Source: Heterodera schachtii (taxonomy: Eukaryota; Nematoda; Chromadorea; Rhabditida; Heteroderidae). Taken from it: a DNA stretch of 64,000 nucleotides. The notes under the pieces were generated by a model. The model ran no database searches, had not been told where the DNA came from, and saw only the letters and a list, made by a program, of their open reading frames with translations. This document shows positions 1 to 10,427 of the stretch, piece by piece. The DNA lies in assembly GCA_023374025.1 (NCBI GenBank), contig SIJG01000122.1, positions 70,854 through 134,853 of the forward strand, in the 5' to 3' direction. A program made the position numbers and the translations under genes. The first letter of the stretch is position 1, and every line of letters begins with the position of its first letter.

Positions 1-65
1 AAAGCATTTCGAAGAGAAAATGATGGCATAAAATCAGTTTCCTATTGGCGAGATCGATCATTTCA

Positions 66-1598
66 TCAAATATAATTATTTTCCGTTGCTTGATCCAATT
101 CTTCTTCCGCTGGTGACGAAAATGGCCTAAAATTAATTAATTTGACAATCAAAAATTGCTGTTTTGCTTCTCACCCAATGCAATGATTTCCACCCCACAA
201 ATCAAATCGAACATTGTTCAAATTGGCACCAGAATTATTGTCATGCCAAGGACCAAATCTGATATAATTAAAATTGACACCCGAATTTGCACAATCTTTC
301 CACTTAACTGGCGCCGTCTCCCCAATTGGGCACCTTTTCAACAGGCAATTAAGCAAATGGTATTCTTCGCTATGTTTCAATGTCAGCTTTTCTTTCGTCC
401 GTTCATTCACCAATTCAAATTGTTCAATTGGCGTTGGTTACATACGAAAATAAAGTTGAATATGGTAACGGACAGAAGTGGTGGCACGGCGAAATATCTA
501 AACAAAATTAGTAAAATTAAATTAAAATGGCGGCCGACCTCTTTGAAGTTGTTGACCCATTCGAGATTCAGTGGACCCACATAATTATCGTGATACAATC
601 GCTTCGGTTGTCCATTTTTGCTCGGAGTGTGAAGCCATTTGGTCAACACTTGGCCAACAGTTGCATTTGGCCCATCGTCGGCAATTCCATCGGGTAATAG
701 AGCACCAGAATTAATTGAATTCAATTGATCAAGATCAGTGAGAAATGTTGGCGAAGTGCGGCGACGCAAATTGTCCAAATGATTGGCATTAGGAAAGTAC
801 AATTGGCGAATGTTTGTCGCAAAAATTGGGCAAATTTCACGGGCCAAAACATCCCAAATCTGCTGGACATCTTCGGTTTTGCCTAAACGCACAAACAATT
901 CCAAATTGGTGGCACTTCTGTCCCAAATTTGCTTGTTGGAACTCAGAAATGTGATCACGGAATGGTCAATGTACCTGAAAAAAGATAAAATATGCTTTAA
1001 TACATACAAAAGTTTGAAATTACTCAATCCTAAAGTGCTTAAAGCGAATTTTGAAGGGCAGCGAATGGTCCGGCAAAGGAAAATCCACAAAATTGTTTTT
1101 GCCATCGATCCATTCAGACAATTTCGCTTTTGGTCCTTTGTCCTTTCGAATTGTGATTGTTCTCCAAATTGTCAATTGGCTTTTCCCATCAAAATGTGCG
1201 TCCACCAAAACATCAAAACGATCGGAAAGCAATGCCATTTTGAGTCCGAGTTGAGCATGGTCAAAAGATGGGAGAATGTCCATCCAAACGTCGTTACAAA
1301 TCCAACTGAAATGCGTGCAAAAAAATTACTGAAAAGAGAAATTGGCAGTTTTTGCAGTTTAATAGGCCCAACGAAAAACAAAAATGGTGAGAAAATCTTG
1401 AAAATATTGCAAATCAAAAGCCATAAACCCAACTCGTACTGCGATTTGAGATAAAGTTGGGTTTTTGCCAATGATTTTATCTCAAAAGCCCCCTCCACCA
1501 CAGTGTTTTTTTTTCGTAAGGGCTATGAAAATACAAAAGTGCCGAAAATGCTATCATTTAAAAATTTCTCACATTTTTTTCTTTAATTGTCGGTTCAT
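66..1598 (-). pseudogene. F-box-like gene copy A, five exons, in-frame stop in exon 4
   Basis: Five exons can be placed on the minus strand: 1573-1598 (ATG, encoding MNRQLKKK), 1024-1305, 539-974, 175-497 and 66-126. Acceptors end in CAG or TAG; donors are GTGAG, GTAAT, GTCGG and GTGAG. Exon lengths sum to 1128 nt, a multiple of 3. Exon 2 carries an F-box-like stretch (VWMDILPSFDHAQLGLKMAL). Exon 3 carries YIDHS, DNLRRRTSP and KWLHTPSKNGQPKRL. Exon 4 carries FELVNERTKEKLTL. The frame is interrupted by TAA at 438-440, about 20 codons into exon 4. The product would therefore stop near residue 267 and lose the C-terminal third. F-box proteins usually recruit substrates to SCF ubiquitin ligases; that role is inferred from the family. 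Exon 4 is longer than in the paralogues because a short FNYIRF/LNNVRF-like segment is duplicated. The copy could still make a truncated protein. Confidence 0.8.
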
Positions 1599-1979
1599 TT
1601 TATGGGAAATTTTTTTAGGGTAAATGAAAATTTTTTAGTTTTCAAGTAAATTCCTGACCGTCGATTCATTTTTGTTGTTCAATCAATTCAGTACACTTGG
1701 GCCGTTTTACAATTGATTGATGTCATAAAATGATGAATAAATAATAGTCCTGTGAAATCCTTTTTAAACAATATACAAATTTGATCCTTTAGTCTTTTGA
1801 ATCCGATGCCCGCACTTGGAGAGTAAATTAGCAAATCCTATACATACCGTATTTTCTCTAATTAAGGCCCTGTCTCCATTAAAGGCCCTGTCTCCAATAA
1901 TAAACATGAAAAAATAATACTGAAAAATCACATCTTTACTCAAATCCGAACCTAACCCATCCCGGTGCTATGTCGTTAT

Positions 1980-2120
1980 TAGAGCTCGGTATTTTGAAAA
2001 AAGCCTGGACCTGGACTTGGATTCCATGTTCTACTTGGACCTGGATTTCCTGGACAAAAATCCAGGAAAATACAGGTCCAGGAAAAACCAGGCCTGGATC
2101 CAGGTCCAGGCCGAGCTCTA
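1980..2120. mobile_element. Short hAT-like foldback element with CCTGGA-repeat arms
   Basis: The element runs from TAGAGCTCGG to CCGAGCTCTA and is flanked by a perfect 8-bp duplication, GTCGTTAT (1972-1979 and 2121-2128). An 8-bp duplication and termini starting TAGAG are typical of the hAT superfamily. The interior is almost entirely variants of CCTGGACCTGGA and its complement, so the 141-bp unit can fold back on itself. No coding capacity. Confidence 0.85.
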
Positions 2121-2430
2121 GTCGTTATAAAAAAAGCCATCAAAAAGGGGACAATCATTAATAATTGGTGTCCCGACGAAAAAAAAAATGTTAAAAATTT
2201 GTCGGATATTTTTCTAGGCTTAAAAAATGTGCTGATTACGAATCTGAGCTCAGATTTTGAAAACCTTTGATTTCGAATGAGCTATTAAATGTATGGAGAA
2301 GTCAATTTTCAATTTTTTACGATTTTTTTAAATTTAATTATTAATCTCTAGGGGTCTTATGAGACGGGGTTCTGGGGTTCGAGTCCGCTTGGCTGCGGTT
2401 TATTTTTTTAGGTACTTGTACAGTTTACAC

Positions 2431-2503
2431 TAGGGTTGCTCCCCGTCCCCGAGCTCCCCGGTCCCCTACATTTTGCCCCCCGAGTGGTCGGGGAGCAACC
2501 CTA
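2431..2503. mobile_element. 73-bp hAT-like foldback hairpin
   Basis: TAGGGTTGCTCCCCG at the left is the exact inverse of CGGGGAGCAACCCTA at the right. Flanks are GTTTACAC (2423-2430) and GTTTACAT (2504-2511), an 8-bp duplication with one mismatch. Repeats of CCCCGAGCTCCCCGG fill the middle. Nested in the larger TA element. Confidence 0.8.
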
Positions 2504-3001
2504 GTTTACATTTGCTTTTATTTTGAAGAAAGGAGCTCAAAAAAGCATTCTGCATTGAAATTTTCGATTCTGAAGTCACTATGCGTCATTAAAAAATCAG
2601 ACTTTGACGCTTCTCACCAAAATAATTAAAAAATTTTGGCGTTATGTCACCATTTTCTCACTATTTTATTAACTATTTCGAGATTTTTTATCACTAAAAG
2701 TCGCGGCCCTAGTCATTAAAAATCTGTCGAAAAATAATCCCCCCGTCTCCATTAAAGGCCCTGTCTCCAATTATGTCCCCCTTTCTGAAGAGGTTGAAAA
2801 ATAATCCCCCCGGGGCCTTAATTAGAGAAAATACGGTATTTCAAATGTAGCGTGATTTAAAAATCAGGTTTTTGACAATTTTTTGCGGTGCATTTTTCCA
2901 AAAACAATATAGTGACATTATGCCATAAAATTTCAAAATTATTGAAAAAACTGGAGCAGAAGAAATGGAAAAATAAATTTAAATGAAAAATTCACCGGTT
3001 G

Positions 3002-3847
3002 GTTAATGGTCATCAACGATGGAACTGATTAAAACGGTGATTATCCCTATTTAATTGGGGTTTTTCTGTGATTTTTTTGTCCCATTTTTAGGCATTTTCC
3101 AATGCTTCTTCACCAGTGACTTTTTCCATTCACTTTTGGTCCTCTTCTCCACTTGACTCTGTTGTGCCATTTGATCGGATCAACGAAGTGACTGGGGAGA
3201 TATTGGCACTTCAACAAGATAATGCACATGATTTTTGCCTCTTCCGTTTGCCAATTGGATGGGATCAGAGAAAATGGCAAAATGTGTGGGAAGAATTGCA
3301 TGCCCGACAGAACCCAATTGATATTCGGATCGAAGACGGCGGATTCGACAACGGGTGAATAAATATAAAATGCTTTATTCTTTTTTTCGGTTTTATGAGT
3401 TCAATCGACAATTCATAGACTTTGTGCTTTCAAATGGTACCAAAATGGGTGATACTGTCGATGGTACCTCTTCCCCCTTTTTTTGAAATTTTTATTTTCA
3501 AAAGACATGAAAGCATGTTTCCTAGGGTTTTCGGGGTCGCTGATCACGAATCTGGCATCTATTTCGGACCTCGGACCTGAAACCCCGAAAACCCTAGGAA
3601 ACATGCTTTCATGTCTTTAAAACAAAAACAAAAAAAATTCAAAAAACGGGGGGGGGGGGTACCATCGACAGTATTACTTCAAAATGTACGGTTAATGAAC
3701 AGAAATGTGGTACAAAAAACCATTTTAGTTGGTTGGACTCATAAAATGCCATTGAACTCATAAGAATTGAATTAACTTAAAGTGCAATAGAATTTTCGTT
3801 TTTTCAGTCTTCGCGACGACGCTTCTCCCGGGGCGAATGACCACTGA
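3002..3847 (+). pseudogene. 3' remnant of an F-box-like gene, second subfamily (copy B)
   Basis: Two exons are clear. Exon 3092-3354 follows a TTTTTAG acceptor and encodes a beta-rich segment with SSPVTFSI, VPFDRINEVTGE and PIGWDQRKW. Exon 3808-3847 follows TTTTTTCAG and ends LRDDASPGANDH plus TGA. Upstream, 3002-3035 resembles the end of the preceding exon but is degraded and holds a stop. The F-box exon is absent, replaced by the TA element just upstream. The intron between the two good exons is 453 nt and holds a 232-bp MITE. The second subfamily also occurs at 28157-29298 and 49618-52010. Not expected to be functional. Confidence 0.75.
3448..3679. mobile_element. MITE with ATACTGTCGATGGTACC termini
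   Basis: Inverted ends (ATACTGTCGATGGTACC at 3452-3468, its inverse up to about 3675) sit between two CAAAATG heptamers (3441-3447, 3680-3686). The inner arms are a second inverted repeat containing CCTAGGGTTTTCGGGG and AGACATGAAAGCATG. A homologous copy lies at about 49272-49517, next to another copy of the same F-box-like subfamily. No coding capacity. Confidence 0.7.
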
Positions 3848-4550
3848 TCAGCAGCAGAAATGATGAATGAATGAATCAATTAATTGGTGCGATTATGTGA
3901 CAGAAATGATGTTGGCATTTTGCCTTTTAAATATTGCCTAATTGTTTGTCTGTTTGTACATATTTGACCTTTTCTTGCTCGCAAATGCGTCCATCCATTT
4001 CCATTGTATTTTATGTGCCTGTAATTAATTAATTAGTTGTGAGTAATCGTTGATAAAATGGCTAATGATAATTTTTATGTTTTTTCGAATAATTCATAAA
4101 TAGGTTATAAACGGACATAAAATATGGACTAAAAAGCTCAAATATGGACAAAAATATAGATTGAAAACTGCCAAAATATAAGTTTAAACCCTCAAATTTG
4201 CTCAAACTTGGCCAAATTTTTTGAAACAGTAGATAACTCTTAGGGCTATCGGATGATACCAAGATTGTTTAATTTGGCTGACTTTGACAAAAATGTCAAA
4301 ATATGGATTTATTTCCGAAAACCCTCAAAATATGGATTTATATGGACTAAACTAAAAACTTTTACCAAAACAAATAATTTTAACGTAGAAATGCTATTTT
4401 TGAGCCCCTTTCTTCATTTTCGATGGAATCTCTGCCCTATTCATAAATATTTATCCATTTTTTGAAAAGATAAAAATAAAATCTTTGCCCAAATCATAGT
4501 CAACTAAGTTTTCTGCTTTTTGGAATATAAATAAAGTTTTTATTTTGGTT
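3848..4550. other. Intergenic, no gene recognised
   Basis: AT-rich spacer between copies B and C. The 4100-4360 part contains scattered AAATATGGAC and TATGGATTTAT units like those of the TCCATATTT repeat elements at 6.9 kb and 23.7 kb. I see no coding frame or RNA gene. Confidence 0.5.
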
Positions 4551-4575
4551 AACAATCACACTTACGACAAAAGTG
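4551..4575 (+). promoter_or_regulatory. Conserved upstream motif of F-box-like copies (class 1)
   Basis: ACTTACGACAAAAGTG lies about 20 bp upstream of the ATG of copy C. A nearly identical motif precedes copy O (46791-46815, minus strand), and a diverged version precedes the orphan exon at 54176 (54129-54153). Conservation upstream of separate copies suggests a promoter or 5' leader element, or simply shared ancestry. No TATA box is evident. Confidence 0.45.
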
Positions 4576-4594
4576 TGCAAAATTGTAGCAAAAA

Positions 4595-5816
4595 ATGAAC
4601 AGACGGTAAGGAAATTTTCTTAAAAATTAAATTTTTAAATTTTCCCATTTTTTTTCATGTTTCAGTTGGATTTGTAGCGACGTTTGGATGGACATTCTCC
4701 CATCATTTGACCATGCCCAACTCGGACTCAAAATGGCATTGCTTTCCGACCGTTTCGATGTTTTGGTGGACAAACATTTCGATGGAAAAACGAAGGAATT
4801 TACGCTTTGGAATTATATAAGAATTCACAACGAAGGACCAGAACCAAAACTGTTTGTAAGGATCAATGGCAAATTTGTGGATTTTCCATTTCCTGACCGT
4901 CCGCTTCCAAACAAAATCCGCTTTCACTTCCTTCGGATTGAGTAATTTTAAACTTTTTTGTATATTAAAACATTTGTATGTTTCTTCAGCTATATTGACC
5001 ATTCTGTCATTGAATTTCTTCGTTCCAACAAGCAAATTTGGGACAGAAGTAGCACCAACTTGGATTTGTCTATTGCAAATGTTCAGCCAATTTGGGATGT
5101 TTTTATCCGAGAAATTTGGCCAATTCTTACGACAAACCTTCGCCATTTGATTTTTTACACTACTGAAGATTTGGACAATTTGCGTCGTCGCATTTCACCG
5201 ACAATTCTCACTGATTTTGTTCAATTGAATTCAATTAATTCCGGGCGTCTGTGCCCCGATGGAATTGCTGACGAAGGACCAAATGCAACTGCTCGCCAGG
5301 CATTGGCCAAATGGTTGCACACTCCGAGCAAAAATGGACAACCGAAGCGATTGCATTGCATTGATTATTTTGATGAATCAAATCTCGAATGGGTCAACAA
5401 TTTGAAAGAAGTGTGATCCGCCATGTTTCCGTCAAATTGTTTTTGTTTTACCAATTTTTTGTTTAGACATTTCGCCGTGCCACCACTTCTGTCAGTTACC
5501 ATATTCAACTTTATATTCATACGGTGACAGAAATGCCAATTGAACCATTTGAATTGGTGAACGAAGTGACAAATGAGAAGCTGATATTTTTGGAAAAATC
5601 CGAGAATAATTGATTGCTGAAGCAATGCCCAATAATTATTGGGGAGACGGCGACGGCGGTTCAATGGGAAAACGACGAGAATTGGGATGACAATTTGAAC
5701 ACTGTCGAATTTAATTTGTGGCGTGACAATGATAGCATTGGGTGAGAGCAGAAAAATAATTCATCCAAATGCTAATTGCAACTAATTTTAGGCCATTACC
5801 GCCACCAGAGGAATGA
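4595..5816 (+). pseudogene. F-box-like gene copy C, complete exon set, Trp codon changed to TGA
   Basis: Exons: 4595-4605 (ATGAACAGACG), 4666-4941, 4990-5410, 5467-5741 and 5792-5816. Boundaries are CG|GTAAGG, TTTCAG|TT, GA|GTAATT, CTTCAG|C, GAA|GTGTGA, TTTAG|AC, GG|GTGAG and TTTAG|GCC. The lengths total 1008 nt, in frame. Residues 4-45 form an F-box-like segment (WICSDVWMDILPSFDHAQLG). The middle exon has YIDHSVIEFLRSN, DNLRRRISPTILTD and KWLHTPSKNGQPKRL. One TGA interrupts exon 4 at 5611-5613, exactly where paralogues have the Trp of WLLKRCP. Everything downstream still reads in the right frame. This is therefore a very recent inactivation, a truncated protein of about 284 residues, or an assembly error. 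A class 1 upstream motif is present. Confidence 0.85.
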
Positions 5817-6303
5817 AGAAAAAGAAAAAGCGGGCGAATGAAAGCAACGAAATTTTAATTATATTTGAGAAATGGTCGACGATCTTACCAATTAAAATGT
5901 GATTTGATGCTTTCGTTTTATCTCAGAAATCTCTGTCTTTCATTATTTGGTTCTTTCGTTCGAATTTTACTATTGTTACCCCATTTCCGTCCGAAAGTGA
6001 CAAAAAAAAAATTTATTAAAATTTTGGGAGTTTTTGGTGATTGTTTTACATTAAAATAGCCTTCCATTTGATAAAAACTTATGCGATTTTAGGGGCGAAT
6101 ATCCAAAATGAGGATTTTAATGGCGATAACACGCAAAACAAGAAAAATGCAGTAAAAAAAAAACGCATAAAATTCACGAAAAATGCAGCAACAAAAGACA
6201 TGAAAAACTAGCCAAAAGCACGAAAAAAGAAAAAAAATATATGAAAAACTAGCCAAAAAGATCAAAATCCCTATTTTCACTACCGCCATTTGAGTCCTAA
6301 AAG
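5817..6303. other. 3' flank of copy C
   Basis: The ATTTGAGAAATGGTCGA phrase after the stop recurs downstream of other F-box-like copies (29940s, 35818), so this is family 3' flank. Beyond about 6090 the sequence is A-rich with repeated ACGAAAAA/TAGCCAAAA units. No gene seen. Confidence 0.5.
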
Positions 6304-6426
6304 TAGAGCTGAGCGGGACTGGGATTTTTGACAAAAACCGGGACAGGGATTTGCCGGGACCAGAAAAGTCGGGACCGGGACCAAGTTTTTCGACCGGGAC
6401 CGGGACCAAGTTTTTCGACCGGGACC
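6304..6426. mobile_element. One-ended hAT-like element, CGGGACCGGGACC arm
   Basis: It begins TAGAGCTGAGCGGGACTGGG and continues as an array of CGGGACCGGGACCAAG repeats. The start matches the TAGAG-type ends of the 8-bp-TSD elements here. No right terminus is found before the 195-bp repeat at 6495, so it is probably truncated. Confidence 0.55.
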
Positions 6427-6494
6427 GCAATTCTTTTTATATAATGCACGAAAATTGTTTAGCCTTGAATATCGAGTATTGCGCTAAAAAACCG

Positions 6495-6689
6495 CCGCAC
6501 ACTCGACTACGGCGGCCAGTAGGTGGGGCGAGACTACGGGCTACGGAAGAAGTCCGCGCGTAATCCGCAGGCGGTTGACTGATTGGCGGGGGCCCTTCGG
6601 GCGCCCGCAGTCAACCGCCTGTGGCGCTCGTCAGACTTTTTCCTCCGCCCTCCGTCTCGCCCCACTACTTGCTCCGACTTCGCATGCTC
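6495..6689. repeat. 195-bp GC-rich structured repeat, copy 1
   Basis: Nearly identical to 38747-38941, with the same length and only a few substitutions. It is much more GC-rich than its surroundings. At its centre GCGGTTGACTG and CAGTCAACCGC form a long stem around a GGGCCCTTCGGGC hairpin. No clear internal pol III boxes or open frame. It could be a short non-autonomous element or a structured RNA remnant. Confidence 0.7.
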
Positions 6690-6834
6690 CCTTTTGCGAA
6701 TTTTTGGTTTATTAAATGGTTATTTCTTTTGGTACTGAAGTGTCCATTTTAACTGGGACTCAGTTGTCCCAGTGCCTAGATGGCATCGGTTCGAATTTAT
6801 ACCTTGTTTTTCGCAACTGGAGACCTACTTTTTC

Positions 6835-7945
6835 GGGCTCTAGTGCACTTTATGAGTCCAATCAATGGTTTTTATACAATAACTTTGTTCATGCTTGAAC
6901 AAACCCTATCTTTTTGGTGTCATTCGAAAGCACAAAGTCTAAATAATGTAATAATTAGGGTTTGTAATTATATGGAAATCCATATTTTTTTCCTGGACTG
7001 TGGGAGGCCTGAAACGCACGAAAAACATGTTTTTAGCTTGTTTTGAAGCTTCTAGGATGACTTTCCATATCCATATTTTCCATATTTTTCCATATTTCGC
7101 GATTTATGTCCATATTTCCATATTTTTCCATATTTTCGCATTTTTGTCCATATTTTATGTCCATATTTTGGAATTTTTCCAAAAAACCTCTATTAGAACG
7201 GCCCCCATCAGCTAAATTGGCCTTTTTGACCACTAAAGACCGGAAAAATTTCCGAAAAAGTCTTTTTTTGCATATTTTGTCGAAAAAATTGATTAAATTT
7301 AAAGTTTCTTAAAAATTGATTAATTTATGTCAAAATAAGAAAAAAATGGAAAATTTTGATTATTTTTTTTTTTTTGGTCTTTTCTTCTATAACGAGTTCT
7401 TATACTGTATTTAGCCATTTTAGATGTATTTTACTAGAATTTAATCAATTTGAATAAAATTTTGAAAATTTACCCCTAAATTTGAAAAAATTTATGCCCA
7501 TATTTTGCAATTTTATAAATTGAAAACTTAACTTTTCCATACATTCAATAGCTCATTCGAAAGCTATTTTTAGGCTCTACGACATCTGTATATGAGTTTT
7601 TACGCCTGACTAATTTTCTTAAAATTTTTGAAAAAAATCAAGTAATTGATGAAAAATCATAGACAAAACTCGAAATATCCACCCTAGAAGCTTCTAATCA
7701 AGCTAAAAACATGTTTTTCGTCCGTTTCAGGCCTCCTAAACACATCGATAATTTATTGACCAAATTTAGCCATTTCTGAAAGTTTTACTTTGCGTTTAAT
7801 GAATTTGAATGAAATTTTCAGAAATCATACCCCCAATTTGAAAAAATTTATGTCCATATTTTTGCTATTTTATGTCCATATACCGAGTATTTTCAATTGA
7901 TTGGACTCATAAAAGTCGATTGACTCATAAAGTGCACTAGAGCCC
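6835..7945. mobile_element. 1.1-kb TIR element filled with TCCATATTT repeats
   Basis: GGGCTCTAGTGCACTTTATG at the left is exactly inverted at 7922-7945. Both ends are flanked by TTTTTC. Inside are GGAAATCCATATTTTTTTCC, an array of TCCATATTT/TGTCCATATTT units and GGCCCCCATCAGCTAAATTGG. The last phrase also occurs at about 24213-24240 next to the same array, so a second element (left end TAGGGTTTGTAATTATATGG at about 6956) seems nested here. No coding sequence. Confidence 0.65.
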
Positions 7946-8145
7946 TTTTTCGTGCATAGCTCGTCGAGACGAATCGATTGGTATATCATTTGTGCCGTTT
8001 TTTTACGGGGGGTTGACTAACTACACGCCTGATTTTCCAATTTGGTATTTAACATTTATTCAGAGCAATAATACGAGATGAGCAATACAATAATACAATT
8101 ATAACGCGGCCAAAAATCCAATACAATACACATATAATGGTGTGA

Positions 8146-9733
8146 TCATGCCAAATATTCATACAAATCGCGATCCTCCTCCGAGCGCTTCAAATATTCT
8201 TTCTCAATCAGCGAGTCGATGCACTTCTTGATGATCGACACCTTAAAAGGGAAAGGAAAAGCATTCATTTGCAGCCAAAATCATTCTCTTCACACCCGTC
8301 CCTCACCTTTGGCTGGAAACGCGTTGTCAATTGGTTGAGCACCTCGGCCACCAGCAGCTGATGCTTCAACTTCTTGCGCATTTTCATAATACGGACAATG
8401 GCAGCCTTAATGAGGGAGAAGAAAGGGGCATCATCAAAATTGATTTGTCAATTAATTAATTTGTCTCACCTGGATGACCAACTTCCTGTCCTCGTACACC
8501 GAGCAAATACAAATTTTTGAGGTGACGAAGCAAAAGTCTGACTGTATGAGGCGACCACGCCGCTAATCAGTCGCGTGGTGATGTGTTCCCCGTTGCGCTC
8601 CTTCTCCACCAGCGCCAGCGCAGCGGACGTGATGTTGTGGTGCAGTTCGTCAAAGATCACCGATTTCCAGATGGAGACAGCCAGCTGAAATTCGGGGAAA
8701 ATTTAAAAATGAAACTCATCCCCCATTCATGTACGACTGTAATACCACTCACATTGTACACTTCCAAAATGCCGGGACGCGTCGCACGCGTCGATGTTCC
8801 GTTTGATCCAATGTTGGTTCAAGTAGGAGAAAATCCCGTTCGCCACGGTGGATGAGAACTGGAATTTGGTCCAATGCTCGGTGTAGTAGTCCAGCAGCTG
8901 GTCACCGGACAAACGCTGGCATTCCCGAACCAAAAGCAAAATTTGAGTTCGGTTTCCTGCACAAACTTTCTGTTCCCCCTCCCCACCTGAAGAAATTTCC
9001 TTGCGTAATCTTCGACGTAGTGCGCAGCGTCGTGCAGTGCAGTAGTTGAAGACTTCTAAACACAGAGGGAAGTCATTACATAACAGTTACACCGGCAATC
9101 GCCTAGATCATTGGTCCCGAAAATTTTTTCTATAAATTTTTTTGAAAATTCTTATAACACATTTCTAGGGGTGTTTTGTGGCGCTGAGCACGAATCCGGC
9201 CTCCATTTCGACCTATTTATAACACCGGACCCGAATTCGAACAGAGTCGAAAATAGAATTTTTCAATTTCGATTTTTAGTCTAAAAATGGTTTAAATGAT
9301 TTTATTGTAGCACTGATGAGTATCGGTGATTACTTTCAGTTCGTTTCCGTGTGTGTAAACAAAGGTTGAACAAAAAAGTGAAATTTGAAAGAACTTGAAT
9401 TTTCGAGTCTTTGTTAGAATTTGAGATCGGGGTTCGGAATTAGGCGAAATAGAAGTCGTATTCATGATCAGCGACCTCAAAACTAGGAAACATGTTTTCA
9501 TGATTTTTGAAATTATAAAACATTTTTTTTAATGTTCGAATTCGGGTCCGGTGTTACAAATAGGCCGAAATGGAGGCCGGATTCGTACTCAGCGCCTCAA
9601 AACACCCCTAGAAATGTGTTATAAGAATTTTCAAAAAAAATTTAAAGAAAAAATTTTCGGGACCAATGATTTAGGCGATTGCCAGTTACACCTCTGTTCA
9701 AACTCACGTCTAATACTCCATGTAGCGCTGCGG
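8146..9733 (-). pseudogene. cul-1: Cullin-1 pseudogene, N-terminal repeat fused to the C-terminus
   Basis: The last two exons are clean. 8307-8405 encodes [16 protein letters not shown], holding the cullin neddylation motif (IVRIMK), and 8146-8241 encodes [17 protein letters not shown] and ends LYEYLA plus TGA, the CUL1-type C-terminus. The preceding exon (about 8470-8690) starts in the N-terminal cullin repeat (LVEKERNGEHITTRLISGVV) and then jumps, in another frame, to CSVYEDRKLVIQ, which normally directly precedes AAIVRIMK. Roughly 450-500 residues (cullin homology and RBX1-binding region) are therefore deleted. Further 5' pieces lie at 8753-8967 (LSGDQLLDYYTEHW, LNQHWIKRN) and 8987-9055, with a short RYMEY exon ending at 9708. 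They contain frameshifts and an in-frame TAG, and a MITE sits in the 5' intron. CUL1 is the scaffold of SCF ubiquitin ligases. This copy cannot act as one. Confidence 0.88.
9094..9683. mobile_element. Mutator-like MITE with 9-bp target duplication
   Basis: Arms of about 150 bp (from 9094 and up to 9683) are inverted copies, beginning GGCAATCGCCTAGATCATTGG and differing slightly at the other end. AGTTACACC flanks the element on both sides (9085-9093, 9684-9692), a 9-bp duplication typical of Mutator-like elements. Inside the arms is GAGCACGAATCCGGCCTCC, a phrase shared in diverged form with MITEs at 3.5 and 49.4 kb. It lies in an intron of the cullin pseudogene. Confidence 0.85.
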
Positions 9734-10427
9734 TTTACATGGAAATTTGATGATTATAGAAGACAAATAAAATAAAGGGCAGAGAAAGTGAAGTTTTTAA
9801 AAAAGTAAATAATGACAAAAAATGGAGTTTGGTCGCGAATATATACAAAAAAAAATTTGCTGCTGAACAAAAATTAGGTAGTCTACAGCAGGTCCGAATT
9901 ATCGTCCAATCACAATTACCAAATTTCACAGTATATATATGTCGTTTTTGTAAATTCTTTCAGTTAACCGAAAACAAAAAAATCAGAAAGAGAGAGAGAG
10001 AGAATGGGACAGAAATAAATAAAATTAAATAATGCTTTTAACTGAAACATAAATTGTTTAATTTTTCTTGGCTCTTCGAAATTTTACAGTTTCGGCGTCA
10101 ATTTTATTTGCAATCATCCAGCGAAACCTAACAAATTATACCATTTATTCGTGAATGTGGCTGTTTGACAAAGCCCTCGTTGGCTCTATTCAGTAAATAC
10201 GATAGTTTTTCCCCTATTTATCAATTCCATTTTTTTAAATTATAAATTTTGCTTTTTCTATTTACATCTCATTATTAAATTTTGTTTCCAAAGCAATTAA
10301 TTATTCTCTATTCTTTTACCCCTAAGACATAAAAATTTTCTCAAAAATTCATCTCCAAAACTTATTTATTTTTTTGATAATAATTTTTGATTTAAAAATT
10401 ATTTATCTCAATACTGATTTGGCTTAA
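9734..10427. other. Intergenic AT-rich spacer with a dispersed repeat
   Basis: No gene recognised. About 10030-10235 is a diverged inverse copy of 43255-43445 (shared words include TAATTTTTCTTGGC, CAGCGAAACCTAACAAA, TTCGTGAATGTGGCTGTTTG and GACAAAGCCCTCGT), so it is a dispersed repeat. Confidence 0.6.

Larger units (their letters stand above)
1847..2836. mobile_element. TIR element (MITE-like) with TA target duplication, host of two nested insertions
   Basis: The ends at 1847-1870 and 2813-2836 are 24-bp inverted repeats (left end CCGTATTTTCTCTAATTAAG), flanked on both sides by TA. The phrases GGCCCTGTCTCC and ATTAAAGGCCCTG recur near both ends. No transposase frame is visible, so it is probably non-autonomous. 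Two smaller 8-bp-TSD elements sit inside it (1980-2120 and 2431-2503), so it is older than they are. A related terminus (AGAGCATTTACGGTA) appears near 32487-32502. Confidence 0.75.

Noticed and set aside
2340..2400. tRNA-like GGGGTTCGAGTCC phrase
   Set aside because: Only a B-box-like word; no A box or stems around it.
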